From contig DJQV01000023.1 in the NCBI GenBank assembly GCA_002438805.1, positions 1,382-65,381 on the forward strand: DNA of 64,000 bases, in the 5' to 3' direction. Source of the DNA: Bacteroidales bacterium UBA6377 (GTDB lineage: Bacteria; Bacteroidota; Bacteroidia; Bacteroidales; UBA932). The notes beneath the pieces were generated by a model, which had not been told where the DNA came from, searched no databases, and saw only the letters and a list, made by a program, of their open reading frames with translations. Position numbers and translations under genes: made by a program. Position 1 is the first letter of the stretch. Each line of letters starts with the position of its first letter. Below, piece after piece: positions 8,540 through 17,107 of the stretch.

Positions 8540-8656
8540 TTATCCCTGGCGCATCTTGAACTTGGGGGTCTTCTTGCAAATCACGTAAAGACGGCCTTTG
8601 CGTCTTACGATCTTGCAGTCTTCGCTGCGCTTCTTGATGGATGTCTTGACTTTCAT
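8540..8656 (-). CDS. rpmJ: 50S ribosomal protein L36
   Basis: A 38-residue gene read directly from the sequence: it begins MKVKTSIKKRSEDCKIVRR and ends KFKMRQG. Two cysteines of the zinc-ribbon pattern remain (DCKIV and YVICKK), but the His ligand position appears replaced, so it looks like a zinc-independent or partly degenerate form. It sits between infA and rpsM, the standard position. Confidence 0.92.
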   Translation of the reverse strand: MKVKTSIKKRSEDCKIVRRKGRLYVICKKTPKFKMRQG

Positions 8657-8668
8657 ATCTGTGATTTT

Positions 8669-8887
8669 TTATTTATATCTGAAAGATATTCTGCCTTTGG
8701 TCAAATCATAAGGCGATATTTCTACTCTAACCTTGTCGCCAAGAAGAATATGGATGAAGTTCATTCGCATCTTGCCTGAAATGTTGCAGAGCAGGACATG
8801 ACCATTCTCAAGCTCGACCTTGAACATCGCGTTCGGAAGGGTCTCGATTACCTTCCCATCTTGTTCTATTGCTACCTGTTTTGACAT
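8669..8887 (-). CDS. infA: Translation initiation factor IF-1
   Basis: OB-fold factor that binds the ribosomal A site during initiation. It has 72 residues from the start MSKQVAIEQDGKVIE, with the family signatures LPNAMFKVELENGH, ISGKMRMNFIHILLGD and DLTKGRISFRYK. A longer frame starting at 8902 adds five residues and overlaps the map stop; the 8887 start matches the family. Confidence 0.97.
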   Translation of the reverse strand: MSKQVAIEQDGKVIETLPNAMFKVELENGHVLLCNISGKMRMNFIHILLGDKVRVEISPYDLTKGRISFRYK

Positions 8888-8902
8888 AAAAATATTAAGC
8901 AC

Positions 8903-9682
8903 TTAAAAATTGATCCCGCCATCTTTCTCGATAAAATCGAAGGTTGAAAGCTGCTCGGCATGGCCTTTCCGGACAACAACCGTAAGCTCGAAATGGGCCG
9001 CATTCTTGTGGTCAGAGGTCTTGACGGACCAGCCGTTGCGGGCGAGGTATACCCCTCTGCCGCCGGCATTGATCATCGGCTCGATGCAGATGGTCATGCC
9101 ATCGACAAGGTGGGTGCCATGACCGCGTCTGCCGTAATTCGGCACACCCGGCTCTTCATGCATCTGCCTGCCTATGCCGTGCCCTTCAAGTTCACGCACC
9201 ACAGAGAATCCGAACGATTCCGCATACGATTGTACCGCGTATCCGATATCACCGACCCGCGCACCTGCCACAGCCGCCTCTATGCCCTTGTACAGCGAAG
9301 CCTTCGTCACGTCAAGGAGCTTGCGGGTCTGGGCGTCCACCTCCCCTACCGGGAAGGTGTAAGCCGAGTCACCGTTATAGCCCTTATAGAGCGTGCCGAT
9401 GTCCACCGATACGATGTCGCCGTCCTTGAGGACGTAGTCGGACGGAAAACCGTGGACCACGACATCGTTGACCGAGGCACAGATGGCTGCGGGGAAGCCC
9501 TCGAATCCGAGAAAACTTGGGATTGCGCCGTTGTCGCGAATGAAAGTCTCGGCCACCCTATTCAACTCAGCAGTTGTCACACCTGGGGCTACCGCTTTAC
9601 CGACTTCCGCCAACGTCTTTGAGACGAGTATGGCATTCTCGCGCAAAAGCTCAATTTCTTCTTCTGTCTTAGGCTTGATCAC
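8903..9682 (-). CDS. map: Type I methionine aminopeptidase
   Basis: Removes the initiator methionine from new proteins; cytosolic metalloenzyme. Metal ligands are seen in SVDIGTLYKGYNGDS (two Asp), GHGIGRQMHEEP (His) and the Glu of TICIEPMI. It has 259 residues with no N-terminal zinc finger. It is encoded between secY and infA; adk, which sits here in many bacteria, is absent. Confidence 0.96.
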   Translation of the reverse strand: MIKPKTEEEIELLRENAILVSKTLAEVGKAVAPGVTTAELNRVAETFIRDNGAIPSFLGFEGFPAAICASVNDVVVHGFPSDYVLKDGDIVSVDIGTLYKGYNGDSAYTFPVGEVDAQTRKLLDVTKASLYKGIEAAVAGARVGDIGYAVQSYAESFGFSVVRELEGHGIGRQMHEEPGVPNYGRRGHGTHLVDGMTICIEPMINAGGRGVYLARNGWSVKTSDHKNAAHFELTVVVRKGHAEQLSTFDFIEKDGGINF

Positions 9683-9707
9683 AACCTTTCACTTTTTATT
9701 CAAAGAA

Positions 9708-11042
9708 CTACATACCTGAGCGCCCGCTCAGACGGCCGGTCTTCATCAGACCGTCGTAGTGGCGCATCAGCAAATAACTTTCCACCTGCTGAAGAGTATC
9801 GAGTACAACGCCCACAAGAATCAGAAGCGAAGTGCCGCCGTAGAAACTTGCAAAAGAGTTGTTGATACCGAAGATCATCGCAATGGCTGGAAGAATGGAT
9901 ATTATGCCGAGGAAGAATGAGCCGGGAAGAGTCACCTTTGACATGATGGAGTCAAGGTACTCTACCGTCTTCTTGCCAGGCTTCACACCCGGGATGAATC
10001 CGCCGTCCCTCTTCATGCTCTCGGCCATCATAGTAGGATTTACGGTGACGGCCGTATAGAAGAACGTGAAGACGACGATGAGGATGAAGAATATGAAGTT
10101 GTACCAGAACCCGGTATAGTCACCGAGGGTGGCAGCAAGTCCACGTGTCGCATCCCAGCGCGAGAAGATGAGCGGGAACAGCATCAAGGCCTGTGCGAAG
10201 ATGATAGGCATGACACCGGCAGCATTTATCTTGAGTGGGATGTACTGACGTACTCCGCCGTACTGACGGTTGCCGACCACACGCTTCGCATACTGCACAG
10301 GAACACGGCGTACAGCCTGAACCAGAGCAATCGCGGCGATGATGACAAAGAACCATACGAGCAGTTCCACGATCAGCAGAAGCAGACCGCCGTTGTTGAC
10401 GGAAAGCTTGTCGCTGAACTCGGCAAGGAGGGCGTAAGGCAGACGGGCCACAATACCGATCATGATGATCAATGAGATACCGTTGCCTATTCCCCTGTCG
10501 GTGATACGCTCACCGAGCCACATCACGAACATCGAACCGGCCATAAGGATGATGGTCGAAACGATGTTGAACATGAAATTGCTCCAGCCAAGCTGGTTGA
10601 CAGCCACGAATGCCGCAGCCGGAATCTGGCTGTGCACAGCGGCCATATATGCCGGACCCTGAATACAGATGATCGCGATGGTCAGCCACCTGGTCATCTG
10701 GTTCATCTTCTTGCGGCCGCTTTCGCCCTCCATCTGGAGTTTCCTGAAGTAAGGTACGAAAACACCGAGTAGCTGGATCACGATGGATGCCGAAATGTAC
10801 GGCATCACACCCAGTGCGAAGATAGAGGCGTTGCCGAAAGCACCGCCGGAGAACATATTCAACAGACCGACAAGGCCATCCTGTGTCTTGCTCTGGAGAC
10901 CCGCAAGCAGAGACGCGTCAATGCCCGGAAGCACCACAAAACATCCCAACCTGTAAACCAGGATAAGGATGAATGTGTAGACGAGCCTCTTTCGGAGCTC
11001 CTCGATCCTGAATATATTCTTTATGGTCTCGACGAACTTCAT
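9708..11042 (-). CDS. secY: Protein translocase subunit SecY
   Basis: Channel-forming subunit of the Sec translocon in the inner membrane. Ten hydrophobic segments can be traced across 444 residues. Signature parts are RLGCFVVLPGID near the N-terminus, the plug region after it, ITDRGIGNGISLIIMIGI and the cytoplasmic loop RRVPVQYAKR. It follows rplO by four bases. Confidence 0.97.
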   Translation of the reverse strand: MKFVETIKNIFRIEELRKRLVYTFILILVYRLGCFVVLPGIDASLLAGLQSKTQDGLVGLLNMFSGGAFGNASIFALGVMPYISASIVIQLLGVFVPYFRKLQMEGESGRKKMNQMTRWLTIAIICIQGPAYMAAVHSQIPAAAFVAVNQLGWSNFMFNIVSTIILMAGSMFVMWLGERITDRGIGNGISLIIMIGIVARLPYALLAEFSDKLSVNNGGLLLLIVELLVWFFVIIAAIALVQAVRRVPVQYAKRVVGNRQYGGVRQYIPLKINAAGVMPIIFAQALMLFPLIFSRWDATRGLAATLGDYTGFWYNFIFFILIVVFTFFYTAVTVNPTMMAESMKRDGGFIPGVKPGKKTVEYLDSIMSKVTLPGSFFLGIISILPAIAMIFGINNSFASFYGGTSLLILVGVVLDTLQQVESYLLMRHYDGLMKTGRLSGRSGM

Positions 11043-11046
11043 AAAC

Positions 11047-11496
11047 TTATTCGTTTACGACAGCCTTTCCGCCGGCTGCTTCGATTTTCGCGACAGCAGA
11101 TTTTGAGAAAGCGTCAGCCTTTACCGTGAGAGCGGTCTTGAGCTCGCCGTTGCCGAGAACCTTGACGAGATCGGACCTTCCGGCAAACCCGGCAGCCTTG
11201 ATCTCTTCAACACCGAACTCCTTGAGTCCGGACTGCGCAGCCACGGCCTCAAGTGCATCGAGGTTCACAGCCTGATACTCGACCCGTGTAGGGTTCTTGA
11301 AGCCGAACTTAGGCAGACGCCTCTGGATTGGCATCTGACCGCCTTCGAATCCGATCTTGTGTTCGTATCCGGCACGTGCCTGGGCACCCTTTGTACCACG
11401 GGTGGAAGTACCGCCCTTGCCAGAACCCTGACCACGTCCTAATCTTTTGCTTGTGTGGGTAGACCCAACAGCAGGTTTCAAATTGTTAAGTTTCAT
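11047..11496 (-). CDS. rplO: 50S ribosomal protein L15
   Basis: Late-assembly large-subunit protein. It has the start MKLNNLKPAVGSTHTSKR, the glycine-rich extension RGQGSGKGGTSTRGTKGAQA, and the C-terminal KIEAAGGKAVV. It has 149 residues and lies between rpmD and secY. Confidence 0.97.
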   Translation of the reverse strand: MKLNNLKPAVGSTHTSKRLGRGQGSGKGGTSTRGTKGAQARAGYEHKIGFEGGQMPIQRRLPKFGFKNPTRVEYQAVNLDALEAVAAQSGLKEFGVEEIKAAGFAGRSDLVKVLGNGELKTALTVKADAFSKSAVAKIEAAGGKAVVNE

Positions 11497-11510
11497 CTTC
11501 AGGGTCCTCC

Positions 11511-11693
11511 TTAGTCAATCACTTCAACTTTGCAGAGGTGAGCGATCTTTGCCACCTGACCTGCGGTCACCGGGGTCTTCTCCACCTCCACTGTCTTATG
11601 CATGCGGCGGATACCGAGGCAGCGAAGGTTGTCCTTCTGACGCTTGGTCTCCCCGTTGCTGCTTATAATCTGGGTAATCTTGAATCTTGCCAT
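11511..11693 (-). CDS. rpmD: 50S ribosomal protein L30
   Basis: Small large-subunit protein of 60 residues beginning MARFKITQIIS and containing the L30 motif CLGIRRMHKTVEVEKTP. A longer frame up to 11738 would add 15 residues that overlap rpsE; the 11693 start fits the family. Confidence 0.95.
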   Translation of the reverse strand: MARFKITQIISSNGETKRQKDNLRCLGIRRMHKTVEVEKTPVTAGQVAKIAHLCKVEVID

Positions 11694-11706
11694 AATCGTG
11701 TCTCCT

Positions 11707-12225
11707 TTAACCATTGAAAACCTTGGACATAGGCACACCGCGAAGACCTGCGACAGTATAGGCGTCCCTCATCTGGGTCAGGGCTGCCACAGTAGCCTTC
11801 ACAAGGTTGTGAGGGTTGGACGAGCCCTTTGACTTGGCGAGCACATTCTGCACGCCGGCAGACTCGAACACTGCACGCATCGCACCACCGGCCTTGACAC
11901 CGGTACCTGGAGCGGCCGGCTTCATGAACACGCGGGAGCCGCCGAACTTGGCCTCCTGCTCATGAGGGATGGTCGTGTTAATCACAGGGATCTTCACAAG
12001 GTTCTTCTTGGCGTCCTCGACGCCTTTGGCGATGGCGGCGGTGACCTCATTTGCTTTGCCGAGGCCATAACCTACCACACCCTTCTCATCTCCCACAACG
12101 ACAATTGCCGCGAAGCGGAAGTGACGTCCGCCCTTGGTCACCTTGGTGACCCTGCGGATGGCGACCAGTCTGTCCTTGAGCTCAAGGTCAGATGTCTTTA
12201 CTCTTTTAACATTCGTATTTGCCAT
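11707..12225 (-). CDS. rpsE: 30S ribosomal protein S5
   Basis: Decoding-fidelity protein of the 30S body. It shows LKDRLVAIRRVTKVTKGGR, the RNA-binding GDEKGVVGYGLGKANEV, VFMKPAAPGTGVKAGGAMR and a C-terminal S5 domain (172 residues). Confidence 0.97.
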   Translation of the reverse strand: MANTNVKRVKTSDLELKDRLVAIRRVTKVTKGGRHFRFAAIVVVGDEKGVVGYGLGKANEVTAAIAKGVEDAKKNLVKIPVINTTIPHEQEAKFGGSRVFMKPAAPGTGVKAGGAMRAVFESAGVQNVLAKSKGSSNPHNLVKATVAALTQMRDAYTVAGLRGVPMSKVFNG

Positions 12226-12236
12226 TGTCTATTGTA

Positions 12237-12599
12237 TTAGAATACGAGGCCGCCTTCACGGGCAGCGTCCGCCAAACTTTTGACTCTTCCGTGGAAAAGG
12301 TAACCGCCACGATCAAAGCAGATGGTGGTGATACCTTTAGCGAGAGCGCGCTCCGCGATGGCCTTGCCGACGATCGCTGCGGCTTCGACACCGGTCTTGC
12401 CTTTGCACTGTGCGGCAAGCTCCTTGTCGTTGGATGCTGCAGCGCAAAGGGTCTTGCCCTGCTCGTCATCGACAACCTGTACGTAAATCTGCTTGTTGCT
12501 GCGGAATACGACCATACGTGGACGCTCGGCAGTTCCATTGACATGCTTACGTATGCGGTAGTGAATCCTTCTTCTTCTTTCAATTCTATTGAGTGCCAT
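12237..12599 (-). CDS. rplR: 50S ribosomal protein L18
   Basis: 5S rRNA-binding protein of 120 residues. Motifs are RRRRIHYRIRKHVNGTAERP, VFRSNKQIYVQVVDD, GKAIAERALAKGI and the closing FDRGGYLFHGRVKSLADAAR. It sits between rplF and rpsE. Confidence 0.97.
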   Translation of the reverse strand: MALNRIERRRRIHYRIRKHVNGTAERPRMVVFRSNKQIYVQVVDDEQGKTLCAAASNDKELAAQCKGKTGVEAAAIVGKAIAERALAKGITTICFDRGGYLFHGRVKSLADAAREGGLVF

Positions 12600-12614
12600 A
12601 ATTCAATCCTCCTT

Positions 12615-13175
12615 TTATTTTGCGGCCGCTGTCTTGCCCGCCTTGCGACGGAGCTGCTCACCGACGAACTTGATACCTTTACCCTTGTAAGGCTCCGGCT
12701 TACGGAATGAACGGATCTTGGCAGCCACCTGGCCTACAAGCTGCTTGTCGCAGCTCTTGAGCACCAGCACCGGATTCTCTCCTTTCTTGACATCCGGGAC
12801 TTCAGCCTTCACCTCGGAAGGAAGCATGAGCTGAATTTCGTGTGAGTAACCAAGGGAGAAGGAGAGGATCTGGCCGTTGAGAGCGACACGATAACCTACA
12901 CCCACCAACTCCTGCTTAAGAGTGAACTGCTCGCTGACACCGACCACCATGTTATGCGCAAGAGCACGGTAGAGGCCGTGCATGGAGCGGTGACGTGGCT
13001 GGTCTGTCGGACGCGCGAACTTGATCTGATTGTCCTCAATGGTGACAGTGATGTCCGGATCTATCTTCTGGGACATCTCACCATGAGGTCCTTTAACCTT
13101 CAGCACGTTGCCGGGAAGGAGCTCGGCGCTCACCCCGGTCGGAAGGCTTACAGGCAATTTACCAATTCGTGACAT
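12615..13175 (-). CDS. rplF: 50S ribosomal protein L6
   Basis: Two-domain large-subunit protein near the factor-binding site. It starts MSRIGKLPVSLPTGVSAELL and carries KGPHGEMS, the MHGLYRALAHNMV stretch and the C-terminal PEPYKGKGIKF signature (186 residues). Confidence 0.97.
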   Translation of the reverse strand: MSRIGKLPVSLPTGVSAELLPGNVLKVKGPHGEMSQKIDPDITVTIEDNQIKFARPTDQPRHRSMHGLYRALAHNMVVGVSEQFTLKQELVGVGYRVALNGQILSFSLGYSHEIQLMLPSEVKAEVPDVKKGENPVLVLKSCDKQLVGQVAAKIRSFRKPEPYKGKGIKFVGEQLRRKAGKTAAAK

Positions 13176-13196
13176 TAAATATGAAAATGTTTAAGA

Positions 13197-13592
13197 TTAA
13201 TATACGTAGCAAATAACTTCACCGCCGATTCCGAGCTCTTTGGCTTCCTTGTCGGTGATGACGCCCTTGGAGGTGGAAAGCACTGCGATTCCGAGTCCGT
13301 TGAGGACGCGCGGCATATTGTCCACATCCGTGTACTGACGCAGACCCGGGGTGGACACGCGCTCGATCTTCCTGATGGCGGCGGCTTTGGTCTGAGGGTG
13401 GTACTTGAGGGCGATCTTTATAGTGTTGAACGGGGCACCCTCCACTACCTTGTAACTGAGGATATAGCCCTTCTCACAGAGAATCTGGGTAATGGCGACC
13501 TTCATCTTGGAAGAAGGCACTTCCACTATCTTCTTGCCTGCACTGTATGCATTGCGAATTCTGGTGAGATAATCTGCAATTGGATCAGTCAT
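13197..13592 (-). CDS. rpsH: 30S ribosomal protein S8
   Basis: Central-domain 16S rRNA binder. It begins MTDPIADYLTRIRNAYSAGK and ends with GIAVLSTSKGVITDKEAK and GGEVICYVY, the classic S8 signature (131 residues). Confidence 0.97.
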   Translation of the reverse strand: MTDPIADYLTRIRNAYSAGKKIVEVPSSKMKVAITQILCEKGYILSYKVVEGAPFNTIKIALKYHPQTKAAAIRKIERVSTPGLRQYTDVDNMPRVLNGLGIAVLSTSKGVITDKEAKELGIGGEVICYVY

Positions 13593-13613
13593 ATCTTTAA
13601 TATTCTTTAATTT

Positions 13614-13883
13614 CTACCAACTTGCCTTCTTGACTCCAGGGATGAGACCGTTGCTGGCCATCTCGCGGAACTGGATGCGGCTGATGCCGAATGCCCTCAT
13701 ATATCCTTTCGGACGTCCGGTGAGGGAGCAGCGGTTGTGAAGGCGGACAGGAGAAGCGTTCTTAGGGAGCTTGTCGAGAGCTGCCCAGTCGCCGGCCTCC
13801 TTGAGAGCCTTCCTCTTTTCTGCGTACTTGGCTACGAGCTTGGCGCGCTTGACCTCACGGGCTTTCATTGATTCCTTTGCCAT
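13614..13883 (-). CDS. rpsN: 30S ribosomal protein S14 (zinc-free form)
   Basis: Head protein of the 30S subunit, 89 residues. The motif LHNRCSLTGRPKGYMRAFG and the SRIQFREMA end are typical. It is the long form lacking the two CxxC pairs, so it does not bind zinc. Confidence 0.97.
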   Translation of the reverse strand: MAKESMKAREVKRAKLVAKYAEKRKALKEAGDWAALDKLPKNASPVRLHNRCSLTGRPKGYMRAFGISRIQFREMASNGLIPGVKKASW

Positions 13884-13889
13884 AGTATT

Positions 13890-14486
13890 TTATTTGTTAT
13901 GTTTCTTGAATGGCAGCCCGAATGCGGCGAGAAGAGCGTGGCACTCCTCATCTGTCTGGGCCGTGGTTACGAAAGTGATCTCGAGTCCGTGGATGCGCGG
14001 ATTCTTGTCGATGTCGATCTCAGGGAAGATGACCTGCTCCTTGAGTCCGAGGGTATAGTTGCCCCTGCCGTCCATGTTCTCGGCGATGCCGTTGAAGTCG
14101 CGGATACGAGGGAGAGCGACCCTGATGAGCTTCTCGAGGAACTCGTACATCTTCACGTTGCGGAGGGTCACCTTGGTTCCGATAGGCATGCCCTTACGGA
14201 GTTTGAAGTTGGAGACGTCCTTCTTGGAAGTGGTCACAAGCGCCTTCTGACCGGTAATGAGAGAGAGCTCCTCTGCTGCCTCCTCGACAATCTTCTTGTC
14301 CTGGGTGCCGGCGCCGATGCCTTCGTTGATCGTGATCTTCACCAGGCGCGGAACCTGCATCACGGTAGAGTATGAGAACTGCTTCATCAGCTTGTCCACA
14401 ATCTCCTCCTTATATACCTTCTTGAGGGCAGGCACATAACCTGCAGGCAGGACCTGAGCCTGAACCGTTGCGTTTTTCTTTGCCAT
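13890..14486 (-). CDS. rplE: 50S ribosomal protein L5
   Basis: 5S rRNA-binding protein of the central protuberance. It contains VPRLVKITINEGIGAGTQD, ALVTTSKKDVSNFKLRKGMP, the conserved RIRDFNGI and the GLEITFVTTAQTDEE end. At 198 residues it has a slightly long N-terminus (MAKKNATVQAQVLPAGYVP). Confidence 0.97.
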   Translation of the reverse strand: MAKKNATVQAQVLPAGYVPALKKVYKEEIVDKLMKQFSYSTVMQVPRLVKITINEGIGAGTQDKKIVEEAAEELSLITGQKALVTTSKKDVSNFKLRKGMPIGTKVTLRNVKMYEFLEKLIRVALPRIRDFNGIAENMDGRGNYTLGLKEQVIFPEIDIDKNPRIHGLEITFVTTAQTDEECHALLAAFGLPFKKHNK

Positions 14487-14488
14487 AA

Positions 14489-14806
14489 TTATTTGATCTC
14501 CTCCCCAGATTTTTTAGCGAAACGGACTTTCTTGTCTCCTTCCATCCTGTAGCCCACGCGGGTAGGAGTGTTGCTCTTAGGATCGATAAGGTTGAGGTTT
14601 GAAATGTGAATGGAAGCCTCCTGCTTGAGAATGCCGCCCTGAGGCTGCTTGGCGTTCGGCTTGGTGTGCTTGCTCACCATATTGATCCCCTCGACGATTG
14701 CGCGGTCCTTTGACGGATCCACTGAGAGGACCTTTCCGGTCTTTCCCTTGTCGTTACCGGCATTCACATACACGGTGTCGCCTTTCTTGATATGTAACTT
14801 CTTCAT
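14489..14806 (-). CDS. rplX: 50S ribosomal protein L24
   Basis: Assembly-initiating large-subunit protein with a KOW motif: KKGDTVYVNAGNDKGKTGKV. The GINMVSKHTKPN stretch is typical. It has 105 residues and lies between rplN and rplE. Confidence 0.97.
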   Translation of the reverse strand: MKKLHIKKGDTVYVNAGNDKGKTGKVLSVDPSKDRAIVEGINMVSKHTKPNAKQPQGGILKQEASIHISNLNLIDPKSNTPTRVGYRMEGDKKVRFAKKSGEEIK

Positions 14807-14819
14807 AATGCTTGTTCAA

Positions 14820-15185
14820 TTAAAGGACCTCCGGTGCCAGTGAGACGATTTTCATGAAGTTGGCACGAAGCTCTCTGGCCACAGGGCCGAAGATACGCGT
14901 ACCGCGGAGTTCGCCGGCGTTGTTGAGAAGCACGCAGGCATTGTCGTCGAAACGGATATAAGATCCGTCCGGACGGCGGACTTCCTTCTTGGTGCGCACA
15001 ACTACAGCTTTTGAAACCGTACCTTTTTTGGCGTCACCGCCAGGTATGGCACTCTTGATTGCAACGACGATCGTGTCACCGACAGTCGCATAACGATGGT
15101 GAGTACCGCCAAGCACGCGGATGCAGAGAACTTCCTTCGCCCCGCTGTTGTCGGCCACCTGTAAACGTGTTTCCTGCTGTATCAT
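14820..15185 (-). CDS. rplN: 50S ribosomal protein L14
   Basis: Large-subunit interface protein, 121 residues. Typical motifs are MIQQETRLQVADNSGAKEV, AVVVRTKKEVRRPDGS and the end GPVARELRANFMKIVSLAPE. Confidence 0.98.
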   Translation of the reverse strand: MIQQETRLQVADNSGAKEVLCIRVLGGTHHRYATVGDTIVVAIKSAIPGGDAKKGTVSKAVVVRTKKEVRRPDGSYIRFDDNACVLLNNAGELRGTRIFGPVARELRANFMKIVSLAPEVL

Positions 15186-15188
15186 ATA

Positions 15189-15443
15189 TTACTTTGCTTT
15201 TTCTACGATTTCTACTAGTCTCCAGTTCTTAGTCTTGCTGAGAGGACGGGTCTCCATGATGCGCACGGTATCTCCGATTCCGCATTCGTTCTTGTCGTCC
15301 TGGGCGACGAACTTGGTGGTCTTCTTGACGAACTTGCCGTAGAGAGGATGCTTCTCCCTGATCTTGACAGCAACGATAATGGTCTTGTCCATCTTGTCGC
15401 TGACCACCACCCCTATTCTTTCCTTACGAAGATTTCTTTCCAT
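15189..15443 (-). CDS. rpsQ: 30S ribosomal protein S17
   Basis: OB-fold 16S rRNA-binding protein of 84 residues: RKERIGVVVSDKMDKTI, HPLYGKFVKKTTKF and GDTVRIMETRPLSKTKNWR. Confidence 0.97.
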   Translation of the reverse strand: MERNLRKERIGVVVSDKMDKTIIVAVKIREKHPLYGKFVKKTTKFVAQDDKNECGIGDTVRIMETRPLSKTKNWRLVEIVEKAK

Positions 15444-15458
15444 AAGATTCTTTCTGAT

Positions 15459-15653
15459 TTAGTTCTGTTTTTCTTTTTCAGCAAGGATAGTGATCATAAG
15501 AGCTATATCCCTTCTGGTCTTACCGATTTTGGAAGTGTCCTCCAATGGAGAAATCGCGTGATTAATCTTCATTGTGTCAAGATTGCTCTTCTCAACCTCA
15601 ATACGGTCGCGCAGGTCTGCTACAGACATTTCGCGTGCTTCTGATGCTTTCAT
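15459..15653 (-). CDS. rpmC: 50S ribosomal protein L29
   Basis: Small helical protein near the tunnel exit, 64 residues. Motifs are MKASEAREMSVADLRDRIE and TSKIGKTRRDIALMITILAE. It lies between rplP and rpsQ. Confidence 0.96.
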   Translation of the reverse strand: MKASEAREMSVADLRDRIEVEKSNLDTMKINHAISPLEDTSKIGKTRRDIALMITILAEKEKQN

Positions 15654-15671
15654 TTCTCTTTCTCCAATAAA

Positions 15672-16091
15672 TTATTCTGTATAATCCCTGCGGACAACGA
15701 ACTTGGTCGCGATGGGAAGCTTGTTGGCGCCAAGACGCATAGCCTCCTTCGCTACAGCGAGAGGAACTCCCTCGGCCTCGAAGATGATGCGGCCCGGAGT
15801 GATAGGCGCAACGAACGCATACGGGTCACCCTTACCTTTACCCATACGGGTATCGAGAGGCTTCTTGGTGATAGGCTTGACCGGGAATACCCTGATCCAA
15901 ATCTGGCCCTCACGGTTCATACAACGCGAAATAGCCTGACGGGCAGCCTCGATCTGCTGCGCCGTGAGCCAACAATTTTCAAGGGTCTTGATCCCGAATG
16001 AACCGAACGCGAGCTGGTTGCCCCTCTGGGCGTTGCCCTTCATGCGGTTTTTCTGTTCCCTTCTAAATTTTGTTCTCTTAGGTTGTAACAT
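15672..16091 (-). CDS. rplP: 50S ribosomal protein L16
   Basis: A-site tRNA contact protein of the 50S subunit, 139 residues, complete. Motifs are MLQPKRTKFRREQKNRMKG, RGNQLAFGSFGIK, IWIRVFPVKPITKKPLDTRMGKGKG and the C-terminal KLPIATKFVVRR. It is the first gene of its unit. rpsC, normally just upstream, is 10 kb away. Confidence 0.97.
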   Translation of the reverse strand: MLQPKRTKFRREQKNRMKGNAQRGNQLAFGSFGIKTLENCWLTAQQIEAARQAISRCMNREGQIWIRVFPVKPITKKPLDTRMGKGKGDPYAFVAPITPGRIIFEAEGVPLAVAKEAMRLGANKLPIATKFVVRRDYTE

Positions 16092-16174
16092 CTCAGTATT
16101 ACTTTTAAAAATTTATTTCACTAAAACACTCAAAAACAACCACTTACGCGGAAAGAGGCCAATTTTTGGGACTG

Positions 16175-16205
16175 CAAAGTTAGCAAAAAAACCTGAAATA
16201 CCATA
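16175..16205 (-). promoter_or_regulatory. Promoter of the rplP-rplQ unit
   Basis: On the minus strand: -7 box TAACTTTG (16175-16182), a 19-nt spacer, and TATG at the -33 position (16202-16205), one base from consensus TTTG. It sits about 85 bases before rplP and explains how the second half of the ribosomal cluster is transcribed after the split. Confidence 0.65.
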
Positions 16206-16376
16206 GTCAAACGGGAAAATTCTGAAATATTTTCGACACGCTGTCTTGATGGTCAACTATGGGGATTTCAATAGTTTGCAGACATTGAGAAAAAAATTTT
16301 CCAGGTGTTTTCGACACAGGCGCCAAGCCAGTTTCCGGGCATATGCGGTACGACGGCGTGAAAGGTCGGCAAGTTA

Positions 16377-16408
16377 TTTGCATCCGAGGCCGGGCGCCCT
16401 TATCTTTG
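16377..16408 (+). promoter_or_regulatory. Promoter of the DUF4294 gene
   Basis: TTTG (16377-16380), a 20-nt spacer and TATCTTTG (16401-16408): a perfect Bacteroidota promoter. It lies inside the longest frame for the next gene and therefore rules out its most upstream ATG (16343). Confidence 0.8.
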
Positions 16409-16414
16409 CACCAA

Positions 16415-17107
16415 GTGAAACCGGCACCGGTCATATTGACATTCTTATTGCTTCTGGCGGCGGCCATGCCGGCCAGACCTCAGAACGTGCGGCGCGTGAC
16501 CGGGACGCCCATGTACTATACCGTAACGGAGAGCGGGGATACGGTTTTCCACGACACCATAGACCCTGTATGGGTGTTCCCGAAAGGGAAAGGGATGAAA
16601 TCCGGGGACTGGAGGAGATACTACCGTCTCGTCCAGAATTTCAACAAAGTCTACCCTTACGCTCTGGTCGGCAGGAAGATGATGGCCCAGGTGGACAGTA
16701 CGATAGCCGCCGACGTCAGCAAGCGCTCGCAGCGAAGCCGCTACATAAACGACGTGGAGAAGGAACTGTTCAGGATATTCGAGAAGGACATCCGGGGGAT
16801 GACGGTCAATCAGGGCCTGCTGCTGATGAAACTCGTGGACAGGGAATGCGGCATGAGCGCATACAACATCATCAAGACCTACGAGAGCGGGTTTGCAGCC
16901 AACTTCTGGCAGCTCGTCGCGAGACTCTTCTCCCAGGATCTGAAATCCCGATACGATCCCAAAGGCAAGGACGCCAAGGTCGAGGAACTCTGCCGGATAT
17001 GGGACTCGGGCGAGTGGGACAGCTTCTACTGGTCCATCTTCATGAGCGCCCCTCCCCGCACCATAATCAAGACGGAGACCCTCTCCAGCGAGGTCAAGAA
17101 GCGCTAA
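16415..17107 (+). CDS. DUF4294 family exported protein
   Basis: Family known from Bacteroidota; function not established. I chose the GTG at 16415 because the promoter lies just upstream and because it gives a clean signal peptide (MKPAPVILTFLLLLAAAMPA, GTG read as Met) and 230 residues. The motif WRRYYRLVQNFNKVYPYAL typifies the family, followed by a mostly helical acidic and basic domain. The start codon is only six bases after the -7 box, so the mRNA may be leaderless. It converges with the lpxH-like gene and overlaps it by four bases. Confidence 0.78.
   Translation: MKPAPVILTFLLLLAAAMPARPQNVRRVTGTPMYYTVTESGDTVFHDTIDPVWVFPKGKGMKSGDWRRYYRLVQNFNKVYPYALVGRKMMAQVDSTIAADVSKRSQRSRYINDVEKELFRIFEKDIRGMTVNQGLLLMKLVDRECGMSAYNIIKTYESGFAANFWQLVARLFSQDLKSRYDPKGKDAKVEELCRIWDSGEWDSFYWSIFMSAPPRTIIKTETLSSEVKKR

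Noticed and set aside
16343..16414. Upstream ATG start for the DUF4294 gene
   Set aside because: A perfect promoter lies inside this extension and the signal peptide begins at the GTG at 16415.
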